Positions 22,503-33,284 of a stretch of 64,000 nt of DNA are shown one piece after another (position 1 is the first letter of the stretch; every line of letters starts with the position of its first letter). The DNA comes from Bemisia tabaci (taxonomy: Eukaryota; Arthropoda; Insecta; Hemiptera; Aleyrodidae): contig NC_092800.1 of assembly GCF_918797505.1 (NCBI RefSeq), forward strand, positions 31,114,263-31,178,262. The letters run 5' to 3'. The position numbers were made by a program, and so were the translations under genes. Below the pieces are notes generated by a model. That model worked only from the letters and a program-made list of their open reading frames with translations. It ran no database searches and was not told the origin of the DNA.

Positions 22503-22733
22503 TCATTGGGGGAAAAAAACACATTGGATCTAGAGTCCAGACTCTTGAAAACATTGACAAGAAAAAATACTCTTGATTCAATCAGATTTAAGCTTGAATC
22601 AAATGGAAATCCGCTCAAATTAAGAGGCTTGGTTCTTGATTTCAGCAAAAATCCGATTGAATCAAGAGTATTTTTTCTTGTCGATATTTTTAAGAGTCTG
22701 GACTCTAGATCCAATGTGTTTTTTTTTCCAGTG
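22503..22733. mobile_element. Foldback MITE family J, copy J1
   Basis: Ends GGAAAAAAACACATTGGATC and ATCCAATGTGTTTTTTTTTC(CAGTG). The nested arms repeat AGACTCTTGAAAACATTGAC and ACTCTTGATTCAATCAGATT. Copies lie at 45630 and 51005. The palindrome generates long ORFs on both strands (ESRVFFL-type repeats), which are not genes. Confidence 0.85.
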
Positions 22734-23009
22734 CTCTCCGCAGAATTCAAAATCATAGGAACAATCGATTATTTACAAGAGACAACGTCATGTCTAAAGC
22801 CAATGCATGTAATCACTGACGAATATGACTTAGGTACATTTGTCACCGGCCAAAATTCACGTAGATTTTTGACGGTTAAATCCCGAGTTCTTGGCACTTG
22901 CAAGCCTTTCCCCGAGTACACCTAATCATGATAAAATGTGCCAAAATCTCCAATTCAATCCGTTTTTTGGTGCGGAAGAAGGGAAAGACGGCGAATAAAC
23001 CAAAATTAA

Positions 23010-23300
23010 ATCAGATAAAGTAGCGTGAAATGAACGGAGCGCGAAGGACCGAGAGAGTGAGCTCGTGGAATCGCTCCCATTTAATTCATCCTAATGTTAC
23101 GAGCGGAAAATGAAGCCTCATAAATAATGTATATTCCGTTCCGGGGAGCGCGGCGAAAATGCGCTTTGCGGGTTGCGTTTAAGCGCGGCGCTCGGAGATT
23201 AAATAAAACGAGCGGGAACCCAGCAATCGAGGTAAATTGCTATTCCATTCAATTTGCTCGAGTAAAACACGGGCACCAATGGTGATTCGCATTTGAGCAC
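23010..23300. promoter_or_regulatory. GC-rich, non-repetitive intronic block
   Basis: Contains ATTTAATTCATCCTAATG, ATAAATAATGTATATTCC, GATTAAATAAAACGAGCGGG and CATTCAATTTGCTCGAG in an otherwise GC-rich setting with no repeat termini. Located about 2 kb from exon 2 in intron 2. Proposed as an enhancer candidate only from composition and position. Confidence 0.3.
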
Positions 23301-23532
23301 CAACAATCAAGAGGAGAAGTTCTTTCGACCGGGCTCTGGAGCTCCTGCCAAGATCGGGAAAGCTCCCTCCTTGATTATTTCGCCGTAAAAATTCACCACG
23401 GACCCTCTCCTATTTGCTCTCGTCATACTGCCAATATACCGCAAGGTTGACGTTACCTTTATTAATGGGTCAGTCCTCCACGTCACAGATTTTTGGTTTG
23501 ATGGCGAAGCTTAGACGTTGGCAAAATAGATT

Positions 23533-23988
23533 GCGTTCAGCAGAAAGGAAACAAGCTACATCAGCTGAAAAAAATAATATGCTGTTTTAGCATCTAGGAT
23601 GTCGAAAATGTGTCTGGTGATTCCAAGATACTGCCTTTACTGCCCTCGCCGTTAACTTCACATCCTGTGAATGCAAATTCAACTGCGTGGGCAATCAAGG
23701 CAGCATGTTAGGATCACCAGACACATTTTTGACATCGCACGTGCTAAAACAGCATACATTTTTTTCAGTGTATTGTCAAATTAACTGGGCAATATAATTT
23801 TTCACAGGAGGCCGTTCGTGCAGATTTCTTTGAAAATGTTAAGGAATTTGCTTCGTAATGCGCAGAAAATTCACTTATATTTTGCACACAAATCCGCACA
23901 ATCTTTTTCCTGTGAAAAATTAAATTACACAATTAAATTTTGCAAAAGCTGATGTAGCTTGGTTCCTTTCTATTAAACGCGGTCCAAA
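23533..23988. mobile_element. MITE family K, copy K1, carrying a nested foldback element
   Basis: The outer ends CAGCAGAAAGGAAACAAGCT and AGCTTGGTTCCTTTCTATTA are inverted. The body (AATTTTTCACAGGAGGCCGT, AAATCCGCACAATCTTT) matches K2 at 29638. A second palindrome at 23564-23770 is inserted near the left end. Confidence 0.75.
23564..23770. mobile_element. Foldback element nested in K1
   Basis: GCTGAAAAAAATAATATGCT and GTTTTAGCATCTAGGATGTC pair with GACATCGCACGTGCTAAAAC and AGCATACATTTTTTTCAGTG. The inner arms share GTGTCTGGTGATTCC/GGATCACCAGACAC. It has the CAGTG-plus-A/T-run type of terminus seen in families I and J. Confidence 0.75.
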
Positions 23989-24025
23989 TGTGACTGATCC
24001 AAGCACTATTTTTTACACTCAGTCC

Positions 24026-24343
24026 TAGAGTCCCTTTATATAGGGAGAGCTGAGACAATGCGGCTTGTGGATGTCACAAACGGTAATAAAGATTACACAA
24101 ATCGGACGTTTGCTGTAATCTTCAATCAACCTATCACCGAATTCCTGTCTACGTTCCCTTCCCACTCTCATTTCATTAGTTCCTTGCCGTATCTCCTATT
24201 CCCCGGTCCATTTCAGTTTATAATCTTTGCAATTGGTGAAACTGTAATCTTCATTCCCGTTTGTGACACTATGAAGGCCTAAAATAGGGAACCAATAAAA
24301 AATGGATTCGCACTGTCTTCACTCTCAGTATAAAGGGACTCTA
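24026..24343. mobile_element. hAT-like MITE family P, copy P1 with perfect 8-bp TSD
   Basis: Left end TAGAGTCCCTTTATATAGGG; right end ACTCTCAGTATAAAGGGACTCTA. The flanking 8-mers CTCAGTCC (24018-24025) and CTCAGTCC (24344-24351) are identical. The 318-bp body contains further inverted GTAATAAAGATTACA/TGTAATCTTCA-type pairs. The 8-bp TSD plus TAGAG termini fits hAT. The 74-codon ORF inside is not recognisable. Confidence 0.9.
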
Positions 24344-24967
24344 CTCAGTCCTCAGGAAATTTTATTTGTAGTTAGGCACGTGGAAAATATTCATCCTGGA
24401 AGGATCTCTTTCCTAGTTGCTCAATTCAGTCCATGTGACTGTTGACAATGAGACCAAGGTGGAAGTATTCGTATTACCGAGGGATAAAGTCGGGAAATGC
24501 ATGTCTCCGATTGCGACGCTGTACTTATATGAGTCGATGATTATGTTTTATTCTTTTTCAAAAGAGATCATTTAAGATTTTCTCTTGAAAATTTTCCTGT
24601 GAATTTTCTCCTTGTATTCAAAAATATTCACAGAAAACCGGGTGACACTTTGGTTAGTTTTCATTTAAGAAACTACACATAATTGGAGGTTTTGAATCGT
24701 TGCAATAAAGATTTGTATACGAATAATAAAGAATAACGAATGAAGCCATCAATGTGGACTGTCGCAAGATGTAAATCATGCCGAACAGCTACTTTTTAGA
24801 TAGATGTAAAAGAAACGTAAAACAAACGAGAAACGATGCCAAAGCTAACTCGGCATTTTGCGCCTTCAATTCGGTAAGGTATGCCGCATGCGCTCCCAAG
24901 AGTCGGAATAGTGGTATTCAGTGCCTTACGACAATGCTAAAAGATTATTCAAAAAATCAGAACTAAC

Positions 24968-25125
24968 CTGTGTTTCTGTCAGCATCAGACTAGTAGCCAC
25001 TTCGAATCTTTTCGGCCTTGATAAGTATTTATTTTGATGAAATTGTTTTTCTAGTTCTAGGAGCTGCTGACTTGTGAAAGCTGTCCGTGGTCTCCTCGTT
25101 TTGCCCAAAAGCGCATGATGTGAGC
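24968..25125 (-). CDS. exex: MNX/HB9-type homeodomain factor, exon 2
   Basis: This exon encodes residues 167-218, plus two bases of codon 166. It contains the family-specific linker [14 protein letters not shown] and homeodomain positions 1-44 ([20 protein letters not shown] then [20 protein letters not shown], ending ETQ). F8, L16, F20 and R31-type core positions are present, and SQQLLELE and [16 protein letters not shown] are typical of MNX proteins. The acceptor is TTGTTTCAG|GC at 25126 (phase 1) and the donor is CACAG|GTTAGT at 24967 (phase 0). Both phases agree with exons 1 and 3, giving an uninterrupted reading frame across all three. DNA binding in the nucleus follows from the family. 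Confidence 0.96.
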
Positions 25126-26016
25126 CTGAAACAACGGAAAACAAATCATGAATTTTGTTTTTCATAAATTTTCCATTATGCATACAATTAGGTAAGAGTC
25201 TTGCTACTCTTGGTACCGATGCGACGTTTTTGTTGAATTGTTTTCATGGCATAAATAAAATTGTCCTATGATTTTGTTGAGGTAGATGGATGCAAAGGTG
25301 GATTTCAAAGTGAGCAGCCACGACCCTTCATCTTATTTTATGTTCCGTAGCTTTTAATTTTGATAACCGAATGAGATCTCATGCCACGTAATAACATTTT
25401 GGGCATATATGACATAATGAAAGTTCAAAAATTGACATTCTTTAAGAATCTTCTCAAAAAAGAGCAGTAATGCTATAATTGCGTTGTTCTTTTGAGATAA
25501 CCATCCAATGCTGCGAAAATTGTGCATCGAGAGTATTGTTCTTGAGGCGCAAACTGGAAGTCATGGCAATGATTTTCAACAAGTATTATGCAATTTTACA
25601 AACAGATCTGTAAAAAAATGTTTCATTTCATTTGCTATGGAACACAGGCGTGCTTTCTTAAACAAAAAAAATTAATAAGAAAAAAATATGCAATGTTCAA
25701 TCTTAAAGGGCGTTATTTAGAGCTATCCATCGACTTCTGGCAAAAATGAAGGCTAATGATGCGATTAGCTTCTGATAAAAGTCGAAAACCTAAAACTTGC
25801 AGGCCAATCAGAAGTGGTACAGTTTTTCGATGCTAAAATGGCTGAGAAAACAACCCTCTGCTTACGCCTTGATAAGGGCATTGGAGATTTTTTGAAAAAT
25901 CCATTAAATGTCAGAAATTATCAATTAATTGATCGGCTATCGAAACGTTCTCAAATGTACTACAGATCCTCTTCAACCCGCGTGGTGTCTAGCTTGCTTG
26001 ACACCTGATAGAAATA

Positions 26017-26266
26017 CTACCTCGCTAAGGAAGAAAGCTGTATAAGCCTTCAGGCGTTGCCAAATTTCCTTCGACAAATTAGGAATTTCCAGGAAAATTT
26101 GTGAAAATCTCTCTTACAATTTTTCGAAGGATTTCGTTTGTAATTTGTTCTCAAAAGTCTGAAAAATTCGAGGAAAAACATTCTTAACTTTCTTCAAAAA
26201 TAAATATTTTTTGAAAGGAAAGGCAGCATTCAAATGCTTGTACGGCGTTTCTCCTTAGCACGACAG
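26017..26266. mobile_element. MITE family G, copy G3
   Basis: CTACCTCGCTAAGGAAGAAA and GGCGTTGCCAAATTTCCTTC at the left. TACGGCGTTTCTCCTTAGCA and CGACAG at the right. Diverged at the extreme ends, so no TSD can be read. Confidence 0.75.
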
Positions 26267-26284
26267 AACAGAATAGGACCCAAA

Positions 26285-26840
26285 ATGGCCCTCACTGCAC
26301 AGGCGCGAGGCTCTTTCAAGGGTCGAAACGCAAAGTGGCCAGAGGGTGGCACCAACACATAAACGCGATACTTCTGCTACAATTAAAGGTGCCAATTAGC
26401 CGCCAAATCAGGGGCAGAGGGGAGGGCAAGTGCTCGCGGAGCCAGTAAATCAAACAGCGGGAACAGATAGCCGGACGGCGGACGGGGTAAAAAAGAGACA
26501 GAACGGGTGACATTTGTCTCGGCGGATAATTAGAGGATCCTCCGAAACGCCGAGTCGAGCAAATAAAACGACCCCGGCCTATGAATAGTTTAATCGGCAC
26601 GAGTATTCATTTAACAAAAAGTGGCCCGACCGAGAGGGTGCTAATATGAAAGGACAACATCTTCCAAATGGCCCTGTTTGTCGCCCCTCTGCCTCCGGCC
26701 CAACCACCCCTCCCCCCCCCCCGGCCTGGGGGTCTTTGTCATGCTAATTTAATTTACACCCAGGAATCGATCACACTACACTCAGCGGGGGCTATCCTCA
26801 TATATGCCCTTTGAGTCGCACACCGATCCCGAATACAACG
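26285..26840. promoter_or_regulatory. GC-rich, non-repetitive block in intron 1
   Basis: Begins about 1.2 kb upstream of exon 2. It is free of repeat ends and contains several AT-rich cores in GC-rich context: GGTGCCAATTAGCCGCC, GGCGGATAATTAGAGG, TAGTTTAATCGG and GCTAATTTAATTTACACC. This composition is common in insect developmental enhancers. The role is inferred. A 94-codon minus-strand ORF here shows no domain. Confidence 0.35.
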
Positions 26841-27006
26841 CTAATTGGACTGCATGTTGCAATTTGGAGCTATATATTCTGACTCATCTAAAAAACACTT
26901 ATGTGCATAAGGAAACTAATGGCACATACGTTGTTTTTAAACCGAACCGAAATTTATAGTTCTTAATTGCAAAATTTAGTCCAATTTGGATGTGTCCAAG
27001 CTCAAA

Positions 27007-27253
27007 TGAGGGGCTTGGAGGAGAAGGCGCATAAGTGCAGTTTTTGCTTTTTCGAGAAATGCGTGCTTGAAGCTTCGAAATAACTTTGATCTTTTTGGCG
27101 GGAAAAAGGTCAAACTCGGTTTTTGACTCTTAAAACTTGGCATTTGGGAGGGAATTTTTCACAGGATATGCATTAAGACTAGTTTCATCTGAAGTCATTA
27201 AAATCTCAATTTTCGAAAACTGCATGTATGCGCCTTGGCCTCCAAGCCCCTCA
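27007..27253. mobile_element. MITE family F, copy F3
   Basis: Ends TGAGGGGCTTGGAGGAGAAG and CTTGGCCTCCAAGCCCCTCA with adjacent AAGTGCAGTTTTTG / AAAACTGCATGTAT. The best-preserved copy in the window. Confidence 0.88.
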
Positions 27254-27272
27254 AATAAACCTCCGCTCCTCT

Positions 27273-27400
27273 CTGCCGTGCTAAGGAAAAACGCCGCATG
27301 AACCCTTGCCTAATTTCCTTTGATGAAAGACGAATTTACTGGAAAAATATTAAATATTTTTTTCCAGTTTTTCAGGCAATTTTGTTCACACAATTTTTGC
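27273..27400. mobile_element. MITE family G, 5' half only (G4)
   Basis: CTGCCGTGCTAAGGAAAAAC, then AATTTCCTTTGATGAAAGAC and TTTTCAGGCAATTTTGTTC. The right arm is absent. Confidence 0.7.
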
Positions 27401-27620
27401 AATTGCAGCCTGAATCAATGACTTGTTCGAAGTAAGGTTAATATTATTTTAGGCATTTCATAAATAAAAATAAAAAAATGCGTAATTATGACAGTTTAGA
27501 GGTATATCGACCAGATTACGGACGTTTTATATCATTTAAGTTCAGCGCTCGACAAAATAGGTGACTCACGTATCTCGTTCAGAGCACTCCATTTGCGATT
27601 AATTACACGATCGGGCTACT

Positions 27621-27873
27621 CTACCGCTCCAAGGAAAAACGCCGTATGAGCATTTGAATGTTTCAACATTTCCTCTCAAAAGATATTTGTTTTTGAAAAA
27701 AGTTATTAAAATTTTTTCTTGAAATTTTCAGAATTTTTAGATCAAATTACGTGCGAAATTCTCTGAAAAATTGGAGCAGATATATTCACAAATTTTCCTG
27801 AAAATTCGTGATTTGTCAAAAGAGATTTGGCAACGCCTGAAGGCTCTTACATCCTTCTTGCTTAGCACGACAG
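27621..27873. mobile_element. MITE family G, copy G5
   Basis: CTACCGCTCCAAGGAAAAAC at the left; GATTTGGCAACGCCTGAAGG and CTTGCTTAGCACGACAG at the right. Full-length palindrome. Confidence 0.8.
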
Positions 27874-28189
27874 AACTAATCTATCGACAAAAATTGTTCA
27901 GTATTTGAGCAATGCGACCCCATGTGCGACGGTCCCTTTGGCTGGTTCGCTAAGCGGCAAAGCCACATTCTTGGTTAACGCTGCACTGCCCGCGAGCACC
28001 AACAATCCAATTGCCCGTCACCGAAGCACCACGCACCTCCCCTTGTCATCGCGAGGATAAACAAACAGTTCACCCCCTCGCCTTATAGCCATCGCGTCAC
28101 CAGCCCGGGCCTCCGTGCGCATATTTTTATCGTCGCTCCTTGTTAAGAAAATAAGTTGTATTTAGTCTACTCTCAGTTGCGTATATCTG

Positions 28190-28463
28190 ATTTGTCAATA
28201 TTAGATTATTTTTAGGAGCTCAGTATGGTGTAAAGTGTCAGCGAAGCTCTAGTTAGCTTTCAACCTGTTTTAAATATATGCAGGGTTCATCCCTGTTACA
28301 CTGAATAAAAAAGTTACGAGCTGTATAGACATATTTGTCGATATTAGATTATTTTTAGGAGCTCAGTATGGTGTAAAATGTCAACGAAGCTCTTGTTAGC
28401 TTTCGACCTGTTTTAAATATGTGCAGGGTTCATCCCTGTTACACTGAATAAAAAAGTTACGGA
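28190..28463. repeat. Direct tandem duplication, 2 x about 135 bp
   Basis: TATTAGATTATTTTTAGGAG, CTCAGTATGGTGTAAA and ATGCAGGGTTCATCCCTGTT occur twice, with only a few substitutions. Each unit ends TTACACTGAATAAAAAAGTT. The second unit runs into a region ending TTTTTTTTTTTCAGTGTAA (about 28668), so the TTACACTGAA end may be a transposon terminus that was duplicated. Confidence 0.8.
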
Positions 28464-28668
28464 CTATCTAAGCATACCGTCATTCTCGGGCTCAGAGGCT
28501 AAGAGTTCCGGGTGCTGGAGCCGTAGCTTCAATTGCTCCGGGTGCCATGCTCGGAAACTATCGGCCTCTAGGCCCGGAACGCAGACGCGACGGTTTGTCT
28601 ATATAATTCGTGAGTACGGAGTACGTGAGTATGGCCTGCGGCCGGAGTTTTTTTTTTTTCAGTGTAAG
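28437..28668. mobile_element. Putative CACTGAA-terminated element
   Basis: Left TTACACTGAATAAAAAAGTT, right TTTTTTTTTTTTCAGTGTAA, forming short inverted termini around a GC-rich centre (GGCTCAGAGG, GCCTCTAGGCCCGG). The termini resemble families I and J. No TSD confirmed. Confidence 0.5.
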
Positions 28669-28744
28669 AGCAACCACATTGATATAAAGTGAAATGTGGT
28701 ACATGCGTTCATTTTGAAACTGAACGGGGAAATGATATTTCAAT

Positions 28745-29222
28745 AGCAAGTTTAGTTAATTTCATGGGCGCCAAGATGTCATTTTAGGCCACTTCCATAA
28801 TCATGGATTTTGAATTTTTGAAAATGTAACTGAAAATTAGAGTTCCTTGTCAAAAAATACCTTCCGCAACCGAGTCTCACAAAAATCGCTCGAACGGGAG
28901 CCAAGATAGCATTTTATGCCACGTCCGCTTTCTTAGCTTTTGGAAATATTGAAAATTTGGGTTGAAATTCAAGAATGCCATTGAAAAAATGTCATCTTGT
29001 ACCAAGTTCCACAAAAATCAATCGAATAGGAGCCGCGCATTGTAGGATCTGGACGGCACTACACATTGCTAAACGAAACCAGTCAATTTACGTACGTTGA
29101 TGCGCCTTCATTTCCGTCCGATACTGTGCAATACTTCCGTGGCGGAATAGTTGCTCAGAGCGCCTGTAAGAGTATCGCTTCAACTTGATGGCAGAAGATC
29201 AGGATTGCCGCTGAGATTAAAC
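28745..29222 (+). repeat. Degenerate tandem repeat plus segment inverted at 47.9-48.25 kb
   Basis: Two or more units of about 130 bp with GCCAAGAT(A/G)(G/T)CATTTTA and CACAAAAATC(G/A)(C/A)TCGAA landmarks (28768-29035). They are followed by GCGCCTTCATTTCCGTCCGA and TACTGTGCAATACTTCC. The reverse complement of 47933-48245 follows the same order. Confidence 0.65.
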
Positions 29223-29637
29223 ACTCTAGCGTGTGTGCAGTTATACATTTCCTATGCGCCAGGGATCAAAGTTACTTTATCCTCAAGGAACGTGAGGTAA
29301 TGATGAACTTGATCTTTAAGGAGAAGTCTCTTTTGCCTCGCTTTATTAGATCGAATATAACAAGGATACCTAACGCAAGATCTCAAAATTACTTGTCTTT
29401 CTTCTGTTCAAGGGTTCGTTAAAGTCATTTTAAGAACTTAGGTAATACGTCTATAATAGCCTGCAATGACTGGCCTGCCATATGATTTGGTTAACAGAGG
29501 CTTGACTGCTGAAGCTTTTTTGTTTTTAAAGAGATCCGCACAACCTCCGCTGGACATTTCACTAAAATAGACATTGCGTTAAAATTTATTTCCAGTATTG
29601 AGAGGCTAGGAGACAAAAAAATTTACCACACTTGGAC

Positions 29638-29884
29638 CGTGTCAAGCAGAAAGGAACTAAGCCACGTCAGCTATCGCCATAAATTGGACAGTTTAATTTT
29701 TTACATGAAACCGGTTGTGCGGGTTTTTGTGCAAATTTCAGTGAATTTGCTGAATAGCACGAGGCGAATATCTTAAAATTTTCAAAGAAATCCGCACAGA
29801 CTTTCTCTTGTAAAAAATTAAATTGCCTTGTAAATTTTGGCAATAGCGAATGTGGCTTGGTTCCTTTCTGCTAAATGCGGTCCA
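29638..29884. mobile_element. MITE family K, copy K2
   Basis: Left AAGCAGAAAGGAACTAAGCC, right GGCTTGGTTCCTTTCTGCTA. The arms carry AATTTTTTACATGAAACCGG and GCACAGACTTTCTCTTGT. No nested insert, so it acts as the empty reference for K1. Confidence 0.75.
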
Positions 29885-30198
29885 GTTGCCAGACTAAGAT
29901 TCCCTTCAAACATCGTAGCGAAAATTAATGCAAAAAGTGAACATTTAAATGTATTTTACATTACATGACTGACAGCATCCTCATAATAGACATTAATCGT
30001 GACAAATAATAAAATGTTTAACTTACAATGTTTAACAATGTGGTCCAATTACCAGACTAAGATTCCCTTCAAACATTATGAAGCGAAAAGTAACGTAAAA
30101 AGTGAACATTTAAATGTATTTTACATTACATGACTGACAGCATCCTCATAATAGACATTAATTGTGACAAATTATAAAATGTTTAACTTATCAATAAG
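29880..30198. repeat. Direct duplication, 2 x about 160 bp
   Basis: CCAGACTAAGATTCCCTTCA, AAGTGAACATTTAAATGTAT and GACTGACAGCATCCTCATAA occur in both units with very few differences. The units are separated by only a few bases. The first begins at the right edge of K2. Confidence 0.9.
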
Positions 30199-30199
30199 A

Positions 30200-31815
30200 G
30201 GGGCAGCGCCAAGTGAATCAATTTGTTAAGTAGGTAGGGTGTGAGGAGCAAAGAGGGTCCCTCTCTCAAAGGAATCCCACAAGTATTTACACGCGACATG
30301 TGTTTAACTGTCATTTCAATTGGAATCTTTCCTCCCCTTCTCCTTAATCATAGCCACATGATGTAATTCTCTCTCCCCTCCTTCATCTTCTCCTTGCTCT
30401 CCGCTCTTTTTCATTCCCTCTCTCTCCGCAATTTTTTACCATCACTGCCGTTGCATTTAGAGAGGTAAAATAATGTAAGATGGACTCTTTTAACTTAGAA
30501 ACGCGACTTATTTTGACACGTCTTGCACAGTTACGTGGCAGATCGTCTTGCATCTTATTGGTAATATATTGCACATGGTACGAATTACAATGTCAAAAAA
30601 CATGACGTCTACCTGACAAATATTTTCTGGCACAGCAGCCGTTGGTATCAGGGTACCTACCTGATAATAATTGTATTTTAATGTGTTTTTATTGTTGCCT
30701 GATAAAAACGATTTATCGAAGTATAGTACCCTGCGGAGGTTAATTTTTTGGGTCAAAAAAGATGTCGTCATATTACTCCACTGATATTTTCCTCTTGGGA
30801 GGGTAAAATATTTTTTAACATCTGTGGCGACATTTTTGGACAGATTGCGATGAAATTGGGTCTGTGTGGTAATAAATGTTGTACAATTTCCTCTTTTTTC
30901 AACTCAGAATGCAAAAACCATGTATTAACGCAAAGTTGTCACTTTTACATGAAATTGAAAAAGTCAATGTGTCTCCTTCAACATGCAGTTGCCCCAATTT
31001 AATATTCTTCGAATTGAAGTTATCAGTGGAGTGCGTTTTACCCTTTATTTCGAAATTTTAACCTATTTGCGATGTATACGTCACGACAAAATTCCAGATA
31101 AAACGTGTTTTGCCTTTAAAATTTCGAGGGCCCTAAAAACGAAAAATCGTCTGAGGGAAAAATGTATGGCAAAAAGTCAAACTTGCACCTTAAAATAAAT
31201 TTAAAAAAAAAAACTCTTAAAATTTGTTTGCATTTGTAATGAAGTCAGATAAAATGTGCCCTGCGTTGAGGACTTAGGTTGCTTGATGTAAGTACAGCAA
31301 AATAAATCAATTTTGGGTCATAAATGTCAATTTTCAGTATTTAGCGCTAAATGCTCTCTGATACTTTCAAGAGCAAAGAACAGAATTTTAAGGCCAGGAA
31401 TGATGATGCTAGATGATGATGAATATCGATTTTCATGCTTTTTTGCTAAACGTCCTCTGATGCTTCCAAGAGCAAAGGGCGAATAATGGGCGAAAACGAT
31501 TAATAATGATAATGTTACTTAAAGATTGGCACCGGCAAACTTTAACCGCGTTTTTCAAGTTGCGGATCAATCAATCTCTAACTTAAAGAAATTTTCTCAG
31601 AGAGCCAATTTTTGTAACTTTGATTGTCTTTTAGGCCAAATGATACGAAATTCACCCCTTTAACCCATGGTGAACTGAACCCAATAATACTTTCATTATC
31701 CCTCAAGAGCAATTTTACCTTACTCAATCACACTGAGCCCCGATTCGCCCATGTATAGTTTCTTTCGCCGCTTCAACATCCTGAATATACATTGTGCGGT
31801 GACGAAAAGTTACTT
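30200..31815. other. Intronic, no gene recognised
   Basis: AT-rich DNA with a CT-rich tract at 30330-30430 and a loose duplication around ATGCTCTCTGATACTTTCAA / GTCCTCTGATGCTTCCAAGA (31350-31490). Short ORFs on both strands, none with a domain. Confidence 0.4.
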
Positions 31816-31823
31816 GTATAAGG

Positions 31824-32070
31824 CTGCCGTGCTAAAGAAATGCCGTATGAGCCTTCAGAAGTTGCCAAATTTCCTTTGACAAATCGCAAGTTTTCGGGGA
31901 CATTTATGGATACTTCTCTTCCGACTTTCCGGAGGATTTCTTTCGAAATTCGATCTAAAAAGTCTAGTAATTTCAAGGAAAATTATTCATAACTTTCTTC
32001 AAAAATAAATATTTCCTGATAGGAAAACTGGTAACAAATGCTCATGAGGCGTTTTTCCATAGCACGGCAG
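31824..32070. mobile_element. MITE family G, copy G6
   Basis: CTGCCGTGCTAAAGAAATGC at the left, GAGGCGTTTTTCCATAGCAC and GGCAG at the right. The flanks share AGG. Complete palindrome. Confidence 0.8.
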
Positions 32071-32074
32071 AGGT

Positions 32075-32640
32075 CTGCGCAATGCAGTCTTGACGTCATC
32101 GCCGGAGAGAGGGGCGCGCGGGGGAAGATAGATAGGGAGGAGAGTGATTACACTAATCGCCGGGCGCATATAACTGGCTCCGGATCAAAAAAGCCACCCC
32201 CGCCCGCTAAACGCGCGATGCAACGATACCATTCAGCCCGCGGGGGTGACGGCGAGACGAAGGGATGAAAACGAGGGGGGCGGATTTTATTGTCGGCCCG
32301 ATCGCCCGATTAATTACCGACTCGGCCAAAGTACACCGAGTTTTATCGATCGGAATTAAACGGCCCGGACGGAAAATTCGATTCTACTTTGTCGATAATT
32401 AGGGAATCGGAGGGAATCCCTGCGCCCCTCGTCGCCCCGCTCGCGACCCGGCGCGGTGTTTACCACCGGCAGATGGGGACGCCCGGTCCTGTGTACACAG
32501 CCACACTTTCCGCACTCACACCGGAGCGCACTCGGGGTGCAAACAAGCGCATTACGCGCGGAGCAACCCCTCCGAAGTGCATTTCAATCCAACTTGGTCC
32601 TAAGACCTAACCCAAGTGTCCGCACTTCTTGTTTGGATGG
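32075..32640. promoter_or_regulatory. GC-rich, non-repetitive block in intron 1
   Basis: Contains CGATTAATTACCGACTCGG, ATCGGAATTAAACGGCCCGG and GTCGATAATTAGGGAATCGG, spaced within about 120 bp. This is a cluster of three ATTA/TAAT cores in a GC-rich setting. There are no repeat ends. It is the strongest homeodomain-site cluster in intron 1. An enhancer is inferred, not shown. The 60-95-codon ORFs here are non-specific. Confidence 0.4.
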
Positions 32641-33079
32641 ACCTGACAAGAGATTCGAAAAGGACCATAATGACACACGGAAAGTAATGGGTCAGTTGCG
32701 CTGGTCACAGACAGAATCGTGTTTTGATGCTTGTTTCTTGTAGATTAGCTAAAAATCATAAGATCTATCCTATCCGAACAGCATCTCTCCACATTCAATA
32801 TTATAACTGAAATATTGCCCTGTGAGACGTCGGGTTTTTGACGTCATACACCGCGTTGGTCACACGCTTGGTTTCTTTCACCTTGCTTCGTCAGTCGGTG
32901 TGCCGTGTGACGCACATTTACACTGGTTACTCAATGTAAAACGCGGATGAAAGAGAGGCGGAAGAAACCAAGGGTGTCATTACCGCGGGGAATGACGTCA
33001 TAAACCGAATTTTGAAAATTCGGAAACCGTACATGTTCACGTCGTAAGAGTATGAGTGCGCCGTAAGAGCATTCCGGCA

Positions 33080-33284
33080 TTGTCGTATTTCCTTCAGTAA
33101 AAAACAAATTTATTGAGAAAATTCTTATATTTTTCCTCCAATTTTTCAGACAATTTTGTTCGTAATTTGAACTAAAATATCTGATAATTTCAAGGGAAAA
33201 TATGCATAATTTTCTTCAAAAATACATGTTTCATCCGAAAAATTTGGCAACTCTCGAAGGCTCATACGGCGTTCTTCCTTATGA
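33080..33284. mobile_element. MITE family G, degenerate copy G7
   Basis: The interior is clear (TCCAATTTTTCAGACAATTT, AATATGCATAATTTTCTTCA, AATTTGGCAACTCTCGAAGG) but both ends are damaged (GCGCCGTAAGAGC at left, CGGCGTTCTTCCTTATG at right). Confidence 0.65.

Larger units (their letters stand above)
16415..24967 (-). other. exex: Homeobox gene intron 2 (about 8.6 kb)
   Basis: Bounded by donor CAG|GTTAGT at 24967 and acceptor TTTCAG|GTT at 16415, phase 0. It is filled with MITEs (A3, several H copies, G2, J1, K1, P1), three copies of repeat C and two GC-rich blocks (18.6-19.2 and 23.0-23.4 kb). No ORF within it has a recognisable domain. Confidence 0.85.

Noticed and set aside
22370..22925. 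Overlapping 128- and 146-codon ORFs on both strands around 22.4-22.9 kb
   Set aside because: They mostly read the arms of MITE J1, and the same peptide patterns recur at J3. No domain.
29636..30198. Possible CRISPR-like or short-spaced direct repeats
   Set aside because: Only two long units with no spacers of uniform length; this is an ordinary tandem duplication in a eukaryotic intron.
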